Shown: positions 1-9,592 of the stretch, one piece after another
How the letters are laid out: each line of letters begins with the position of its first letter
How positions within the stretch are numbered: the first letter of the stretch is position 1
Source of the DNA: Guillardia theta CCMP2712
Lineage: Eukaryota > Cryptophyceae > Pyrenomonadales > Geminigeraceae
Assembly: GCF_000315625.1 (NCBI RefSeq)
Contig: NW_005434640.1
Span: 303,010 to 367,009 of the forward strand
Reading direction: 5' to 3'
DNA length: 64,000 bases
Notes under the pieces: model-generated
The model's input: the letters and a program-made list of their open reading frames with translations, nothing else
Database searches by the model: none
What the model was told of the DNA's origin: nothing
Made by a program: the position numbers and the translations under genes

Positions 1-349
1 GCCAGATGCTATGGTTGAGCTGAGACCAGCTACAAGGAGCAGACTGATGTATGATAACAGTGTTGCTAAGCTCTGACTGGCCGGGGACCTCGCCAGGACC
101 GGACCGCCATTTTTAAGCTCGTTGTGCAATCAACCAGTCGAAGGGATATCGTGTCCGGAGGTTCACCTTGCTGTCTTGCCAAATACCTGTCATGTACGGC
201 CGAGAAGAGAAAAGAAACAGCTCCCTGACGAAACAGGGCCTTGATGTATCAGCCTTTCACAGCCCCATCCAAGATATGCATCACACGTTGTGATCGTCGT
301 GCAACCGACCAGAAAAGTGATAGTCCACGTTTCTTTATATACAGCAACA

Positions 350-532
350 TCCTTCAAATACTACTATACAACAAGTACATTCCTGGCGCTTGCGCTCACG
401 CTCTGAGCTTCCTGAGCGCCCTCGCCTGGCATGGCAGCTCCCGCCCGTCTACCGAGCCCCCCGCCGCTTGCTGCTCTCGCTCGATGTACGCGATAGCGCC
501 CGCAAGGCACGCCAGCCTCTTCCTTCTCTGTG
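350..532. repeat. Inverted repeat arm, left
   Basis: About 180 bases that match 1144-1325 in reverse complement with only scattered changes. The arm covers the 3' half of the small gene plus its 3' flank, including the string CTACTATACAACAAGTACAT, which is the complement of the flank after the other copy. Confidence 0.85.
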
Positions 533-653
533 GCGAGAGGCGTGACAGAAGCCCTTCATCCCGAGTAGGGAAGCCATCGCTGGTTCGTGGCTCTGAGTCG
601 CAGGAGGATGGGACAGATGAAGTAGCGCTGTGCGCCATCGGCAACAGGATCAA
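396..653 (-). CDS. Small unknown protein, copy 1 of an inverted pair
   Basis: Open frame of 85 codons ending at 396. Its last 45 or so codons are nearly identical to those of the gene at 1005-1280 on the other strand, including the run RLACLAGAIAYIEREQQAAG and the ending ALRKLRA. The N-terminal half differs from the other copy except for a DE-x3-SR-x-S similarity, so the two have diverged or recombined there. The true start is uncertain because this frame has no strong start context. The shared helix-like block suggests a short alpha-helical protein. I do not recognise a family. The two genes are divergent and share the intervening 350 bases as a control region. Confidence 0.5.
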   Translation of the reverse strand: MILLPMAHSATSSVPSSCDSEPRTSDGFPTRDEGLLSRLSPQRRKRLACLAGAIAYIEREQQAAGGSVDGRELPCQARALRKLRA

Positions 654-940
654 GATAGCGTATCTGAGAGAGTAGGCGACGCGAAGGAGCTGAAGGAGTT
701 GTCATGAGGCCATGGGGTACGCGTGATACATCTCCAGATACGGGTCGTTTGGGCTCCTCAAAAAGCTGTTTCGTCCCAACCAACGTGAAAACACACCCTC
801 CGTCTCCCTCGCCTGTCACCAGGTCACGCGGGGCACCTCATCAAGCCTTGGCCTGCCATGCGGACATCGTGACTCTCACGCCAATCTCGCATCGTTTCGC
901 AGACCCTGCCGGTCAATCTCGGCCCCTCCCTCCGTGACCT

Positions 941-1004
941 CGGAGTATATATTCCCACCGCGTCTCCTCCGCCACCCAACTCTCTTTCCCCATCAACCTC
1001 CGCC
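941..1004 (+). promoter_or_regulatory. TATA-like box and short leader of the plus-strand copy
   Basis: The string TATATAT at 946-952 lies 53 bases upstream of the ATG at 1005, followed by a pyrimidine-rich leader and CGCC just before the ATG. A comparable A/T box is found about 60 bases before the ATG of the gene at 9593. Assigning it as a core promoter is inference from spacing. Confidence 0.4.
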
Positions 1005-1280
1005 ATGCAGCCCACGTGCGACGATCATCCCGCCTCCAGACCCTCCCTCTCCTCCTCCCCCATCTCCCGCGACGCTGCTGGCAGCAAGTCGGGCGCCGCG
1101 GCGCCTTTCGGCATGGACGAGCGGGTGTACTCTCGCTTCTCGGCGGGCGCCAGGAAGCGGCTGGCGTGCCTTGCGGGCGCCATCGCGTACATCGAGCGGG
1201 AGCAGCAAGCGGCGGGGGGCTCGGTAGACGGGCGGGAGCTGCCATGCCAGGCGAGGGCGCTCAGGAAGCTCAGAGCGTGA
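1005..1280 (+). CDS. Small unknown protein, copy 2 of an inverted pair
   Basis: A 91-codon frame starting at an ATG that sits 53 bases after a TATA-like string. The N-terminal 30 residues are Ser/Pro rich (SRPSLSSSPISRDAAGSKSG), then FGMDERVYSRFSAGARKR and the block shared with the minus-strand gene at 396-653. It contains one Cys in RLACLAGAIAYIEREQ and ends LRKLRA. The predicted core is a short amphipathic helix. No known family is recognised. Because the coding part of the repeat is kept open in both copies, the pair looks like a real duplicated gene, not a random frame, but expression cannot be judged here. Confidence 0.6.
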   Translation: MQPTCDDHPASRPSLSSSPISRDAAGSKSGAAAPFGMDERVYSRFSAGARKRLACLAGAIAYIEREQQAAGGSVDGRELPCQARALRKLRA

Positions 1281-1325
1281 GCGCAAGCGCAAGGATGTAC
1301 TTGTTGTATAGTAGTATTTGAAATT
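1144..1325. repeat. Inverted repeat arm, right
   Basis: Reverse-complement partner of 350-532. Identity continues about 45 bases past the stop codon, so the unit duplicated was DNA and not only coding sequence. Confidence 0.85.
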
Positions 1326-1705
1326 GACATGTATGTTTCCGGTGTACGAGATTTTGCTGTAGATTGAAGTGTACAATAATGAATTACGCCTTTGCTCACG
1401 AAGAATCTTTGAATGCTCGTCATGTCATTGTATCATGATTTCTTTTTTTCTTTTTTTTTTTGCCGTATGCTTGATCTTGTTGTATGGAAAATCGCATTAT
1501 CATCTGTTGGTTTCGTAGAGAAGACAGTTCCCAACTCATTTTATATGCTTGTGCACATCGTTACATCCTGCAACAATTCTCATTTCGTACAATTGATCTC
1601 TGGAGTAGGGGAACGATCGTCTTATTCCTTTATTACTCAGCATCGAGAATACCAGTCTTCGATCTTACTTTTGATACCGGGGCACAGCTATCCGATCTTC
1701 AATGG
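1326..1705. other. Intergenic, A/T-rich with a poly-T tract
   Basis: No convincing gene. A T-rich run lies at 1441-1462. The unknown minus-strand gene ends at 1706. Confidence 0.5.
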
Positions 1706-2916
1706 CTATTTATCGTCCTGGTCGTCTGTGTTGCTTTCGTTTTCTCTGCTTGGGTTTGTCCTCTTTTTGAACTTGAAACTGGTCTCTCCTTTGAAAGCCA
1801 GATCCCAGCCTCCTCTCTTAGGAATCAACTTCGTATTGCGAAACATGTTATGCACAGTTTGCTTGGGTACTTTGGCATTCCCTCCTGCCTTCTCATCTAG
1901 AAAGAGTTGAAGAATCCTTTTCTTGAAATTCTCAGAATGTCGAGGGATAACGGTGAAACCTTTCCATCCAAAGAAAGAGGCCTTGTCTTTTGGGTCGACA
2001 ATTTCAAGAGGCTCTACCCATCCCTCGACCATGGAGATATGCAGGCGCATAAGAAAGCCTTGCTTCTGATTTCTGCGACCCTGGCTTCTGCACTCAGCCA
2101 GCTGCTGCTCAAAGATCAATTTCATCGGCGATTCAGAGATTTTCTTCCTATACTCAAGTTTGATTTCATCTGTCTTTTGGACCCATATCTGCTGTCCTGC
2201 TCTCGCTCTCTTGGCCTTATTTGATTTGACGTCCGCCGTTTGTTCTGGTGGCGGAGCTTGCTCAAGGGGTTGAGAGCCACTTGCCCCTTCATTCGCATGC
2301 ACTTCTTGTTGCTCCTCGGTCAGAGCTTTCCCGGCCAGAAATGATGCGGTATGGATTTGAACTCAGATGACGGATCAGCGTTTAGCCATCCTGCAGAGTA
2401 AAGCTCAGTGTCGCCGCCTTGAAAGTCCGTGACGTTCTGATCCTGCTGCTCAGGAAAGATCTCAAGATCGGAATGACCTTCCTCTGAAAAAAAGGACATG
2501 CTGGTCTGATGGTCTGGACTATCTATCTGTGGATCATTGGCACTTTCTTGTGGAGTATTGTCTCCTTCCGCAATACTTTGCGTAGTATTTGGATCCTCAC
2601 GGTTGGTGCACCATTCCATCCTCGTCCTTTCTTCAACCCTTTGTACCAATGCATAGTTCGATGGAGACTCAGATGGGTGCAATAAATCGAAAGGTTGTTC
2701 AGCAACTTCTAAACACCCATACTCAAATGATGAAAGCGTCGTAATTGAATTCAGCCTCAATTCAGCGGAATCATCAGACTCTAGGTACGGCGAAAAAACA
2801 ACATTATCAGGATCAAGGAGTCTGGGGGATGGCTCCATTCTGCCATTCTGCCAAGGATCAGGCGATGCTGCTACATCTTCAAGCATGTTATCGTTGTTCT
2901 GAAAAGGAAAGCTCAT
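1706..2916 (-). CDS. Unknown two-exon protein
   Basis: Two minus-strand frames join best as 2478-2916 and 1706-2361, with a GT-AG intron at 2362-2477. Phases agree and the sum (1095 bases) gives 364 residues. The start ATG is at 2914-2916. The first exon is acidic, Ser/Asp/Pro rich and probably disordered. The second carries a Lys-rich stretch (KSNKAKRARAGQQ, nuclear-signal like) and then a more ordered, aromatic region with FFGWKGFTVIPRHSENFKKR and FRNTKLIPKRGGWDLAFKG. I do not recognise it. The acceptor lacks a good pyrimidine tract, so the exact junction is less sure than the two exons. A nuclear DNA- or RNA-binding role is possible from the basic segments, but this is only a guess. Confidence 0.6.
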
Positions 2917-3631
2917 GGCTCAACAGACAACAAGGAGGACAGCTGCACTCAAGATCGAGAGGACAGGAGGGACCAGATGAGCAAGTGGATAGGGAAGGGC
3001 AAACCCCCTGTAAATCTCCACCCGAATACCCCCTGATCCGTTCTTCCATCCTTGCACCGGTTATTATGAGATAATTATTAGGGGTCATAGGGGTACTTCG
3101 AGGACGACCACCCCCAACTGATCGTTTTTGCAGGCGGCGCGCCACAAAGAAGTTTAAACTTGTTTGAAGTCCGTGGGCTTGTGCGGGGATGTGGGCTGTG
3201 AGCGATTCAAGTCGGGTGGGCCGAAGTTCCATACCCTCATGGTCTGATCCCGAGGCTGATCTGTCGGGTGACAGTCTGATCCGACCGGGGACCGGGATCT
3301 CACTTGACTCCGTGATTCAGCCACATCACTGAGTCATGAGAATGCTGTTGAGTCAACTTGGCAAGTCGGCGAGCCGCTAATTGCTCAGTGCCGGTCACAG
3401 TGATGAAACCATCCTTGCACCGAGAACTTGAAGACCCTGCAATAATTGACTGTGCAGCTTGAACTAAACATATTTGATTATAACCATTATGATACAAAAT
3501 TTTGCTTACAAGTGCCAACAAAAACCGCAAGGTTACCGTACCTTGCGGATCGGATAGCAAGACTCAGTCCACACGCCGAGACAGCGGCAGCGCTGGTAAA
3601 GACACGACCAGGGTGAAAAATCGTGGAGCTG
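2917..3631. other. Intergenic with a small G/C-run block and a GC-rich palindromic block
   Basis: Bases 3000-3120 carry C4-C5 runs and then G4 runs like the larger G-run blocks elsewhere. Bases 3240-3300 carry the TCTGATCCGACCGGGGACCG type of GC-rich sequence seen at 32085, 37760 and 52650. I see no supported gene. Confidence 0.5.
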
Positions 3632-4477
3632 TCATTCAAGCTTGAAGGATTGCTCTTTCATGCTTGACTGCAACGCACTGATGAACGAACGGTGTGTTCT
3701 CCCTTGCTTCTCTTGAATCAGTGACTGAAGACTCTTCTCCACTCGCTCTGCAAGGGTCTCCTCCGTGTCATCTTCCTGCACAATCACAGGATCTCCGATA
3801 TGCTGCGTCACCTTGACTGGGAGGGGAAGAGACAGACAGGAGACATTGAAGGTGATGATGATAGCCAGCTGCATCAGCAACCACCGCATGGGGTCAGGAG
3901 TCAGGCGGATGATGATTCCCACCAAGATATCGAGGCGCAGGAAGGTCCAGAGCTCGAAGAAGAGGTTGAACTTCATCTCTTCTCCATTCTCACAGAAGCA
4001 TGGAAAGATCTGAAAGCCTTTCCCCATCTTGAGTGCTACCCGAGCGAAGCCTGCTCGCTTCTTGCCGGACTTCGACACCCAGGAGACCACGTAAGCAGAG
4101 CGACCATTGCACGTAGAGTGTGCCATTATCTCTTCTGCTCCTCCAGGCACTACTGCCACCCAGTTGCCGCTCTTCAGGAGCTCGTACGCCGTGTCCCTGT
4201 AGCCAGGGACTGCTCCAAAGTAGCGAAGGAAACCCAGTACACTGATGAGCATTCGGTGCAAGAGGCCACGAACCACCCGACCAGAAACCTGCTGAGCATG
4301 GAGGAGACAAAGACCGATGTCTCCACTGTGAGTGGTGTGGAGGGATACCAGGAGGGCTGGTCCATCCTTGGGCAGCTTTTCCCATCCCACCACCGAGAAT
4401 GAATGCAGAACTTGGCCATACCAACAAATAACAAACTGGAAGGATCTGTACAGCCAGTGACCCGCAATTTCAGAATC
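3632..4477 (-). CDS. TMEM68-type acyltransferase, 5' exon not found
   Basis: One long last exon of 281 codons. A splice acceptor (CATCAG) precedes 4477, and no in-frame ATG opens the exon, so at least one upstream exon is missing from this model. The protein shows GPALLVSLHTTHSGD (an H-x5-D catalytic block like HGAxPxD in TMEM68) and then GAVPGYRDTAYELLKSGNWV followed by VVPGGAEEI, the family's second block. These are the hallmarks of the PlsC/DAGAT-like lysophospholipid or monoacylglycerol acyltransferases. Hydrophobic segments near FNLFFELWTFLRLDI and IRLTPDP-MRWLLMQLAIIITF suggest membrane attachment. Likely role: acyl-CoA dependent glycerolipid synthesis at the ER. Substrate cannot be told from sequence. 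Confidence 0.8.
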   Translation of the reverse strand, partial: DSEIAGHWLYRSFQFVICWYGQVLHSFSVVGWEKLPKDGPALLVSLHTTHSGDIGLCLLHAQQVSGRVVRGLLHRMLISVLGFLRYFGAVPGYRDTAYELLKSGNWVAVVPGGAEEIMAHSTCNGRSAYVVSWVSKSGKKRAGFARVALKMGKGFQIFPCFCENGEEMKFNLFFELWTFLRLDILVGIIIRLTPDPMRWLLMQLAIIITFNVSCLSLPLPVKVTQHIGDPVIVQEDDTEETLAERVEKSLQSLIQEKQGRTHRSFISALQSSMKEQSFKLE

Positions 4478-6125
4478 CTGATGTATAGCAATTAGTGACT
4501 GAAAGCAATCCTGGGCTCGTTGGTGTGGTATCCAAATGCCTATGCGCGTTGTTTGGTTTTGTTCCTACGTGGACCTTGTGCTGAACATGCAATTTTTTGC
4601 AATTGACGAAAGGATCAATATTCTAACCCATCCTCATCAAAGTAAAATCTATGCTCAATCTCGTCTGCAACCTGTCATCACAACTGCCATTGACCAAAAC
4701 AATGTATATTTGGAGTGAGCATGGGCGCTTTGCTGGATCTAAGCCAATCTATGCTCCTGATACCACCTACATGAGCTGAAGGTTCAGCTATGTCTTGTCT
4801 GAATCATATACATGGACATTTCATGTGCATCTAATGCTGTGCTGTTGCAAGAGCTCTATCATCGCATCCAACTCACCGGCAAAAACGCAAGCGCCTCCTT
4901 TCGCGCCATGTCCAGTTGTTTCTTGTTTTCCCACAGAGGGTTGTTTCCAGTTCAAAATATTTTAAATGATTTCATATATTTCAAACTTTATAGACAGATT
5001 TGCACATTTATCTGCAAATTTACACTGCAGGAGAGTACAGTATCTTGCCAGTCTCTTCATAGCTGCGGGGGGACGGGTGGGGTATTTTAATTCGGGGGTA
5101 CCTTGGGATGCCCAACACCCACCCTGCAATGGGATATTTCAGGAGAAGGTGGGGGTGGGTAGATACTATCGTGCTATGGTGGTCGGGGAGAGAAGCGGCC
5201 GCCGGATGAACCCCACCCCGGGTATAAATATCAAGATCAGGGGGTGAAAAATGAGGGTACTTAATATATGGAAAAGAGGGGTCAAGAGGGGGTGATAGAT
5301 AAAGTTGAGGGGTGGTCTAACAAACAATGGGGGTCGTCAGGGGGGTCGTCCACCTGAAGAGCTAGCTCATGGTAGGGTGTTGCCTGCGCAAGTTGATGGT
5401 ATAAAACTACTTGTATGAACTGTAGCTGGGCATATATAAACGATAGAAAGTTTTTGAGGAGCCTCTCTTGTACCACACGTTTGAAAATTTTATGGAAAAT
5501 TGATAGTTAATTTGAATTCTTCCTTTCTGGTACAAAGTCCTTGTATTATTGGTGGAAATATTCGTTATCAGTCAAACATCTTGGTACAATCTCAAGTGGC
5601 TAAAATATTAAAATTGTTCATTTCTGTTATTAAAACTCCTTGACTGTTTTTGATTTTAGAACTCAATAATTACTAATAAAAGCCTCCTGGCAATGGAGGT
5701 GGTACCTCGTTGGAATGCTGAGCCGTGGCTAGGAAGCGTCAGTGCGAGGAGGAGCAGAGGAGCAAGGAGTGTAGGCAGCGATCATACTAATGCCCGTAGT
5801 GCGAGGTCAGCAGGTGCAGAAGCGAGGCAGCAAGGTCGATTGTGTCTCCAGGCTGCTCGTGGAAGGTAGGATGTTTGACCGGGTGTAGGGGAGAAGTGTT
5901 GTGTACATAGAAAAAGAGTGAGAACTTGTATCCTACAAATGTTGCCGTCAGTACAAGAGTACAATCCACTGAGCTTGACGGAGAAAAGAGGGATCCCCCG
6001 CTCCCGCTACTCTCATGGAGGGTGTGGGCAAGCCAGCCAGGAGTCGACGTAGTGGTGTAGAGGCAGGGAATTTGAGCCTGGAGTGCACTTGCCTATTTTC
6101 TCCGACCTGACACTCTGTGCTAGAG
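4478..6125. other. Gene-poor interval
   Basis: No exon that I can place. It holds a G-run-rich block (5065-5360) and A/T-rich sequence at 5480-5690. The missing first exon of the acyltransferase could lie here. Confidence 0.4.
5065..5360 (+). repeat. G-run-rich block, copy A
   Basis: Many G3-G6 runs separated by short A/T-containing spacers (GGGGTCAAGAGGGGGTGATA and similar), almost all on the plus strand. Same style as 17940-18160, 24270-24780 and 42930-43085 and, on the other strand, 47640-48430. Confidence 0.6.
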
Positions 6126-7895
6126 ATGGGTACTGGAAGCATCGAGGATACGAGACAACCAGACCATGTGCAGGCGCAGATTAATGGGCTACATCTTGAC
6201 GGAGGCAGTTCAGAGATTATCTTCCTTGGGACCGGCTCGTCTTCGGGCCTACCCTCTGTGCGGTGTGCGCTGAGCCCTGGAGGAGGATGTCCATGCTGCA
6301 AGGAAGCGATGTCGAACCCAGACTCGAAGAATCGGAGGGGGAATCCGTCCCTGTTGATACGATACAGGGGCGGGAAGCGGGACAACCCAGGGGACGTTGA
6401 TGGGGGGTCGGGCGAGGCGAAGAACATCCTGATTGATGCTGGCAAGACCTTCAAGGAGAGCGTCCTGCGGTGGTTTCCAAAGTTTGGAGTGAGAGAGCTG
6501 GGAGGGAGGGAGGGGGCAGGGGTCTGATCATGGGCCTTAGATCAGGACGGTGGACGCCATAGTTTTAACGCACGAGCATGCCGATGCTATCCTTGGGCTG
6601 GACGACTTCCGTGAGCTTCAGGTCACTTGTTGAGGATGAGGGCGGGGGGGAGGGGGTCGGAAGAAGGTCGGGGTTGCTTGAATCCTGATTCATCTTCTAG
6701 ACTTGGGACCTAGAGTGGAGGGGAAAGGCGCTTCCGGTCCATCCTGTTCTCCCCTCTGTTCTTCGTCGCTGACTGCAGCGATTTCTCATCTCCTTATCCT
6801 CCTCCTCATCCGCTACATCCTCCTCCTCTGCCTCCTCCTTTTTTCACTCCACCAGCCGCCGACTCCTGTCTTCCTCTCGGACGCGACTTACAAGACACTT
6901 TGCAGCATATTCCCATACCTTACAAAGAAGGTGAGGAGGCACAGTCACGTGCTGGAAGTTGGTTTGACAACCGTTGCCGCCAGGTTGACACGTCGAAAGG
7001 GGAATTCCAACGGATGGTGTCTCAGCTCGATTTCAACTGTGTCCCTCCTCTCAAGACCTTCAACGCGATGGGCCTCGAGGTCACGATCCCCATTGTCGCC
7101 CTCCGGCTCTGCCACCATCCTGCGGATCCTTGTTCCTCTCTTGCCCTTCCTCTCTTTCCCTTCATCCTTTACCTTTCATTTCTTACCCTTTGTCACATAT
7201 TTTCATGACCTCTTCATGCACAGATCAGAACTTTACCCGTTGAGGTTCTTTCCTGCAGTGAGTGAGCCGCTGGTCTCTGAACTTTGAGCAATGCAGCACG
7301 GGCCGGACTGCATCTGCTACGGCTTCGACTTCGGCGTCAGGGACCGAGTTGTGTACCTCTCCGACTTCACCTCCATCTCTGAAGAGGTTTACGAAGTTAT
7401 CGAGGAGAGGTCGGCCCTTGAAGTTTCTCCCTTGCCTGCCTCGATCTTCGTTCTCATATTCTTGTCCTCAACGCAGGGAAGTAAGCATCCTCGTCCTCGA
7501 CAGCCTCAGGTTCCCTTCCTGTCCGGCTGGGGGCAAACGATTCGCTCACCGTGGGCTCCAGGCCCGACAAGGACTCCCTAACCCACATCGGATTGCCGAC
7601 AGCCGTCGAGGTAACGAAAGCACATCCCAGTCACCTCCTCCCTCCTCCCTCCTCCCTCCTCCATCTCATCGGAACGTCGGGCAGATCGCCAAGAGAGTAA
7701 AACCCAAGAAGACCTTCCTCGTCGGACTCTCTGACAACTTTGGGGATCACGACGAATTCAACCGGGTGAGAGCTGCTGACCTCCCTGCTCCCGAATGACT
7801 CGCAACGATCTCAGGGGCTACGAGACAAGTACGGCCCGCAGGGGATAGACATCCAGCTGGCGCACGACGGCCTAAGGATCCCGCTAGAGTTGTAG
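6126..7895 (+). CDS. PhnP-like metallo-beta-lactamase-fold hydrolase
   Basis: Nine exons: 6126-6488, 6541-6621, 6856-6930, 6984-7094, 7297-7409, 7477-7509, 7562-7610, 7685-7765, 7815-7895. All have GT-AG introns and the sum gives 328 residues. Landmarks are FLGTGSSSGLPSVRC near the start with a Cys-rich loop (GGGCPCC), the metal motif THEHADAILGLDDFREL, HGPDCICYGFDFG with a following YLSDF, the strand VSILVLDSLR, THIGLPTAVE, and the closing QLAHDGLRIPL. These match phosphodiesterase-type PhnP homologues of algae and bacteria, which hydrolyse cyclic phosphate esters using two metals. The HxHxDH motif reads HEHADA, which I believe is normal for this subfamily. Exon 6 is only 33 bases. The fifth splice junction is the least certain. 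Confidence 0.87.
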
Positions 7896-8035
7896 GAGAG
7901 CCCCCTGCTCCCCTGCGGCCGGGCCTTGTGAGAGCGCAAGATCATGTCCGAGTGACATGCTCAGGTAAGGCGACGGAAGGTCCCTTGCCGACGCGCTCAG
8001 CAAGCTTGCGCGGATGTTTGAGAGAAGTCTGTTTC

Positions 8036-8957
8036 TTAGATGTGTATGCTACAGTAAGTCGGAACTTTAGATTTGATAACCTTGAGGGCCTCCGCTCCTC
8101 CAAATTCCTCGAAGGTCTGCATCGCCTGCCACGATCGTCAGCCACTCGCTACCATCATACGGGGAAGAGCGACGTACCTTGAGGATCTTGGGAGACAAGT
8201 CCCTATCGCTGCTCTTCTTGTTCATCTGCATGACGAGGTTGTGGATGTGCGGGTTCATGGCTTCTCCCACCACCTCTGAGAGCTGAGTAGCAGCTTCCAC
8301 TGCTCCTGCAAATACGTTCTTGTTGGGGCTCAGCAGAGCCGCACGCAGGCAAGGGATGATCCGAGGGACGAGGGGAGTGGTCTTGGCCGAGCTTCCTTCA
8401 GCAGCCAGCATGTGCTCGAAACAAGCGCGAGCGGCGAACGCGTACGGATGCTGGGTCTCGCTCAGACCTTCTGCGCAGACGATGAGCAGAGGGTCGTAGT
8501 CGAGCTCCCTAGGATCTTTGCTCCACTGAAGCTTGATGTTCACCGCTCCATGGTTCAACCGGCAGGGGATTCCTCCTGCGTTGAACACGCTGCCGAACTT
8601 CGTCTTGAACTCGCTCGCCTTGCTAGCAAAAGGGTCTGCGCACTTGACGTTCTTCAGTCGGGAGGAGGGCAGTTCAGTCCACCCCCTCGACGGTTGCCGC
8701 GAGCTCGACGGCGATTCTGAAGCTGCAGAGACTTTGGCATGCGCAGCGTGTCCCCCATGGGGCACTGAAGAGGTCGACTTTCCTCGTCCTGAAGGGATGG
8801 CTGGAGGCATTTGGTTCGTCTTGTTCGTCAGGCCCTTGGCGTTCGTTTTCACATTCATCGGTATGTTCATCCTCGAACAAGCTTCCTTGCTTGTGTGATA
8901 TTCCTTGTCGCTGATCTCTCGTTTGTTCCTGCAACAAAACCATGAGCGGAGATTCAT
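8036..8957 (-). CDS. PACRG: Parkin co-regulated gene protein (PACRG)
   Basis: Two exons, 8178-8957 and 8036-8116, with a 61-base intron, giving 286 residues. The body is unmistakable PACRG: FKTKFGSVFNAGGIPCRLNH, LQWSKDPRELDYDPLLI, ETQHPYAFAARACFEHML, then PRIIPCLRAALLSPN. The last exon supplies the family ending TFEEFGGAEALKVIKSKVPTY. PACRG is an inner-junction protein of ciliary doublet microtubules, so the organism very probably has flagella. The N-terminal 110 residues are Ser/Lys rich and not conserved. A possible splice acceptor lies at about 8935-8940, so the N-terminus could be longer or different. Confidence 0.9.
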
Positions 8958-9230
8958 TCCAGCGCCAACTGCGCAGTTGTCTTCAAGGCTGAAAGCTGCT
9001 TCTGATGTTTGGCACTGCTCTTACATCGTTCTTCATCTTCTATCGAAATCAAGCATACTTCTCCTTCTCATGCTAACCCTCCTTGCTTAACATCGATCAT
9101 TCCATATTTCAGCTCCATCAACGCATCGTTTGTCGTTTCTTGCACGTTTCCTTCAGAACATACCCATGATCTGCCCTGTCTTGACCTATGCGCTTAGCTC
9201 AACTAATCCTCACACCTGTCATTCTCTTCT

Positions 9231-9312
9231 TTGTCTCCTCTCCTCTCCTCTCCTCTCCTCTCCTCCTCCTCTCCTCTCTCCTCCTCCTCCTCTCTCTCCT
9301 CTCCTCTCTCCA
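9231..9312. repeat. Pyrimidine satellite (CTCCT type)
   Basis: Tandem CTCTC/CTCCT units, between the divergent PACRG and STI1-like genes. Confidence 0.8.
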
Positions 9313-9520
9313 TCGCTTCCGCCACATTTGCATGGCGTTCCCTCTCATTTTGCCTAGTGGCTTTTCTGACCGCCATCTGGTTTCACATCGGTTTCTCAAT
9401 ATTCGTTCCCAGTTTCCAAACCTTTGAGAAAACTTTCTGAAGTATCTATGAAATTGTCAAATTTGATCGGTTTGAAGGAAATCTCGGGCGATTTCAAAGA
9501 CGAATTCCTACATTTCAATC

Positions 9521-9592
9521 TTTCCATATATAATTTGGGCAGCAATCCCTCGTATACGTGGAAATCGCTGCAAGCTTTCGAGATAACCCGCC
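9521..9592 (+). promoter_or_regulatory. TATA-like box upstream of the STI1-like gene
   Basis: The string CATATATAATTT at 9525-9536 lies about 60 bases before the ATG at 9593, the same spacing as at 946-1005. Confidence 0.35.

Noticed and set aside
3300-3560. An 86-codon minus-strand frame
   Set aside because: No splice context, family signal or matching neighbour exon. It overlaps a GC-rich intergenic block.
9231-9427. Pyrimidine-repeat frames reading as Leu/Ser or Arg/Glu polymers, here and at 17757, 24130, 27358, 42757 and 56450
   Set aside because: Both strands are open only because of the short repeat unit. They have no splice or start context and no non-repeat sequence of their own.
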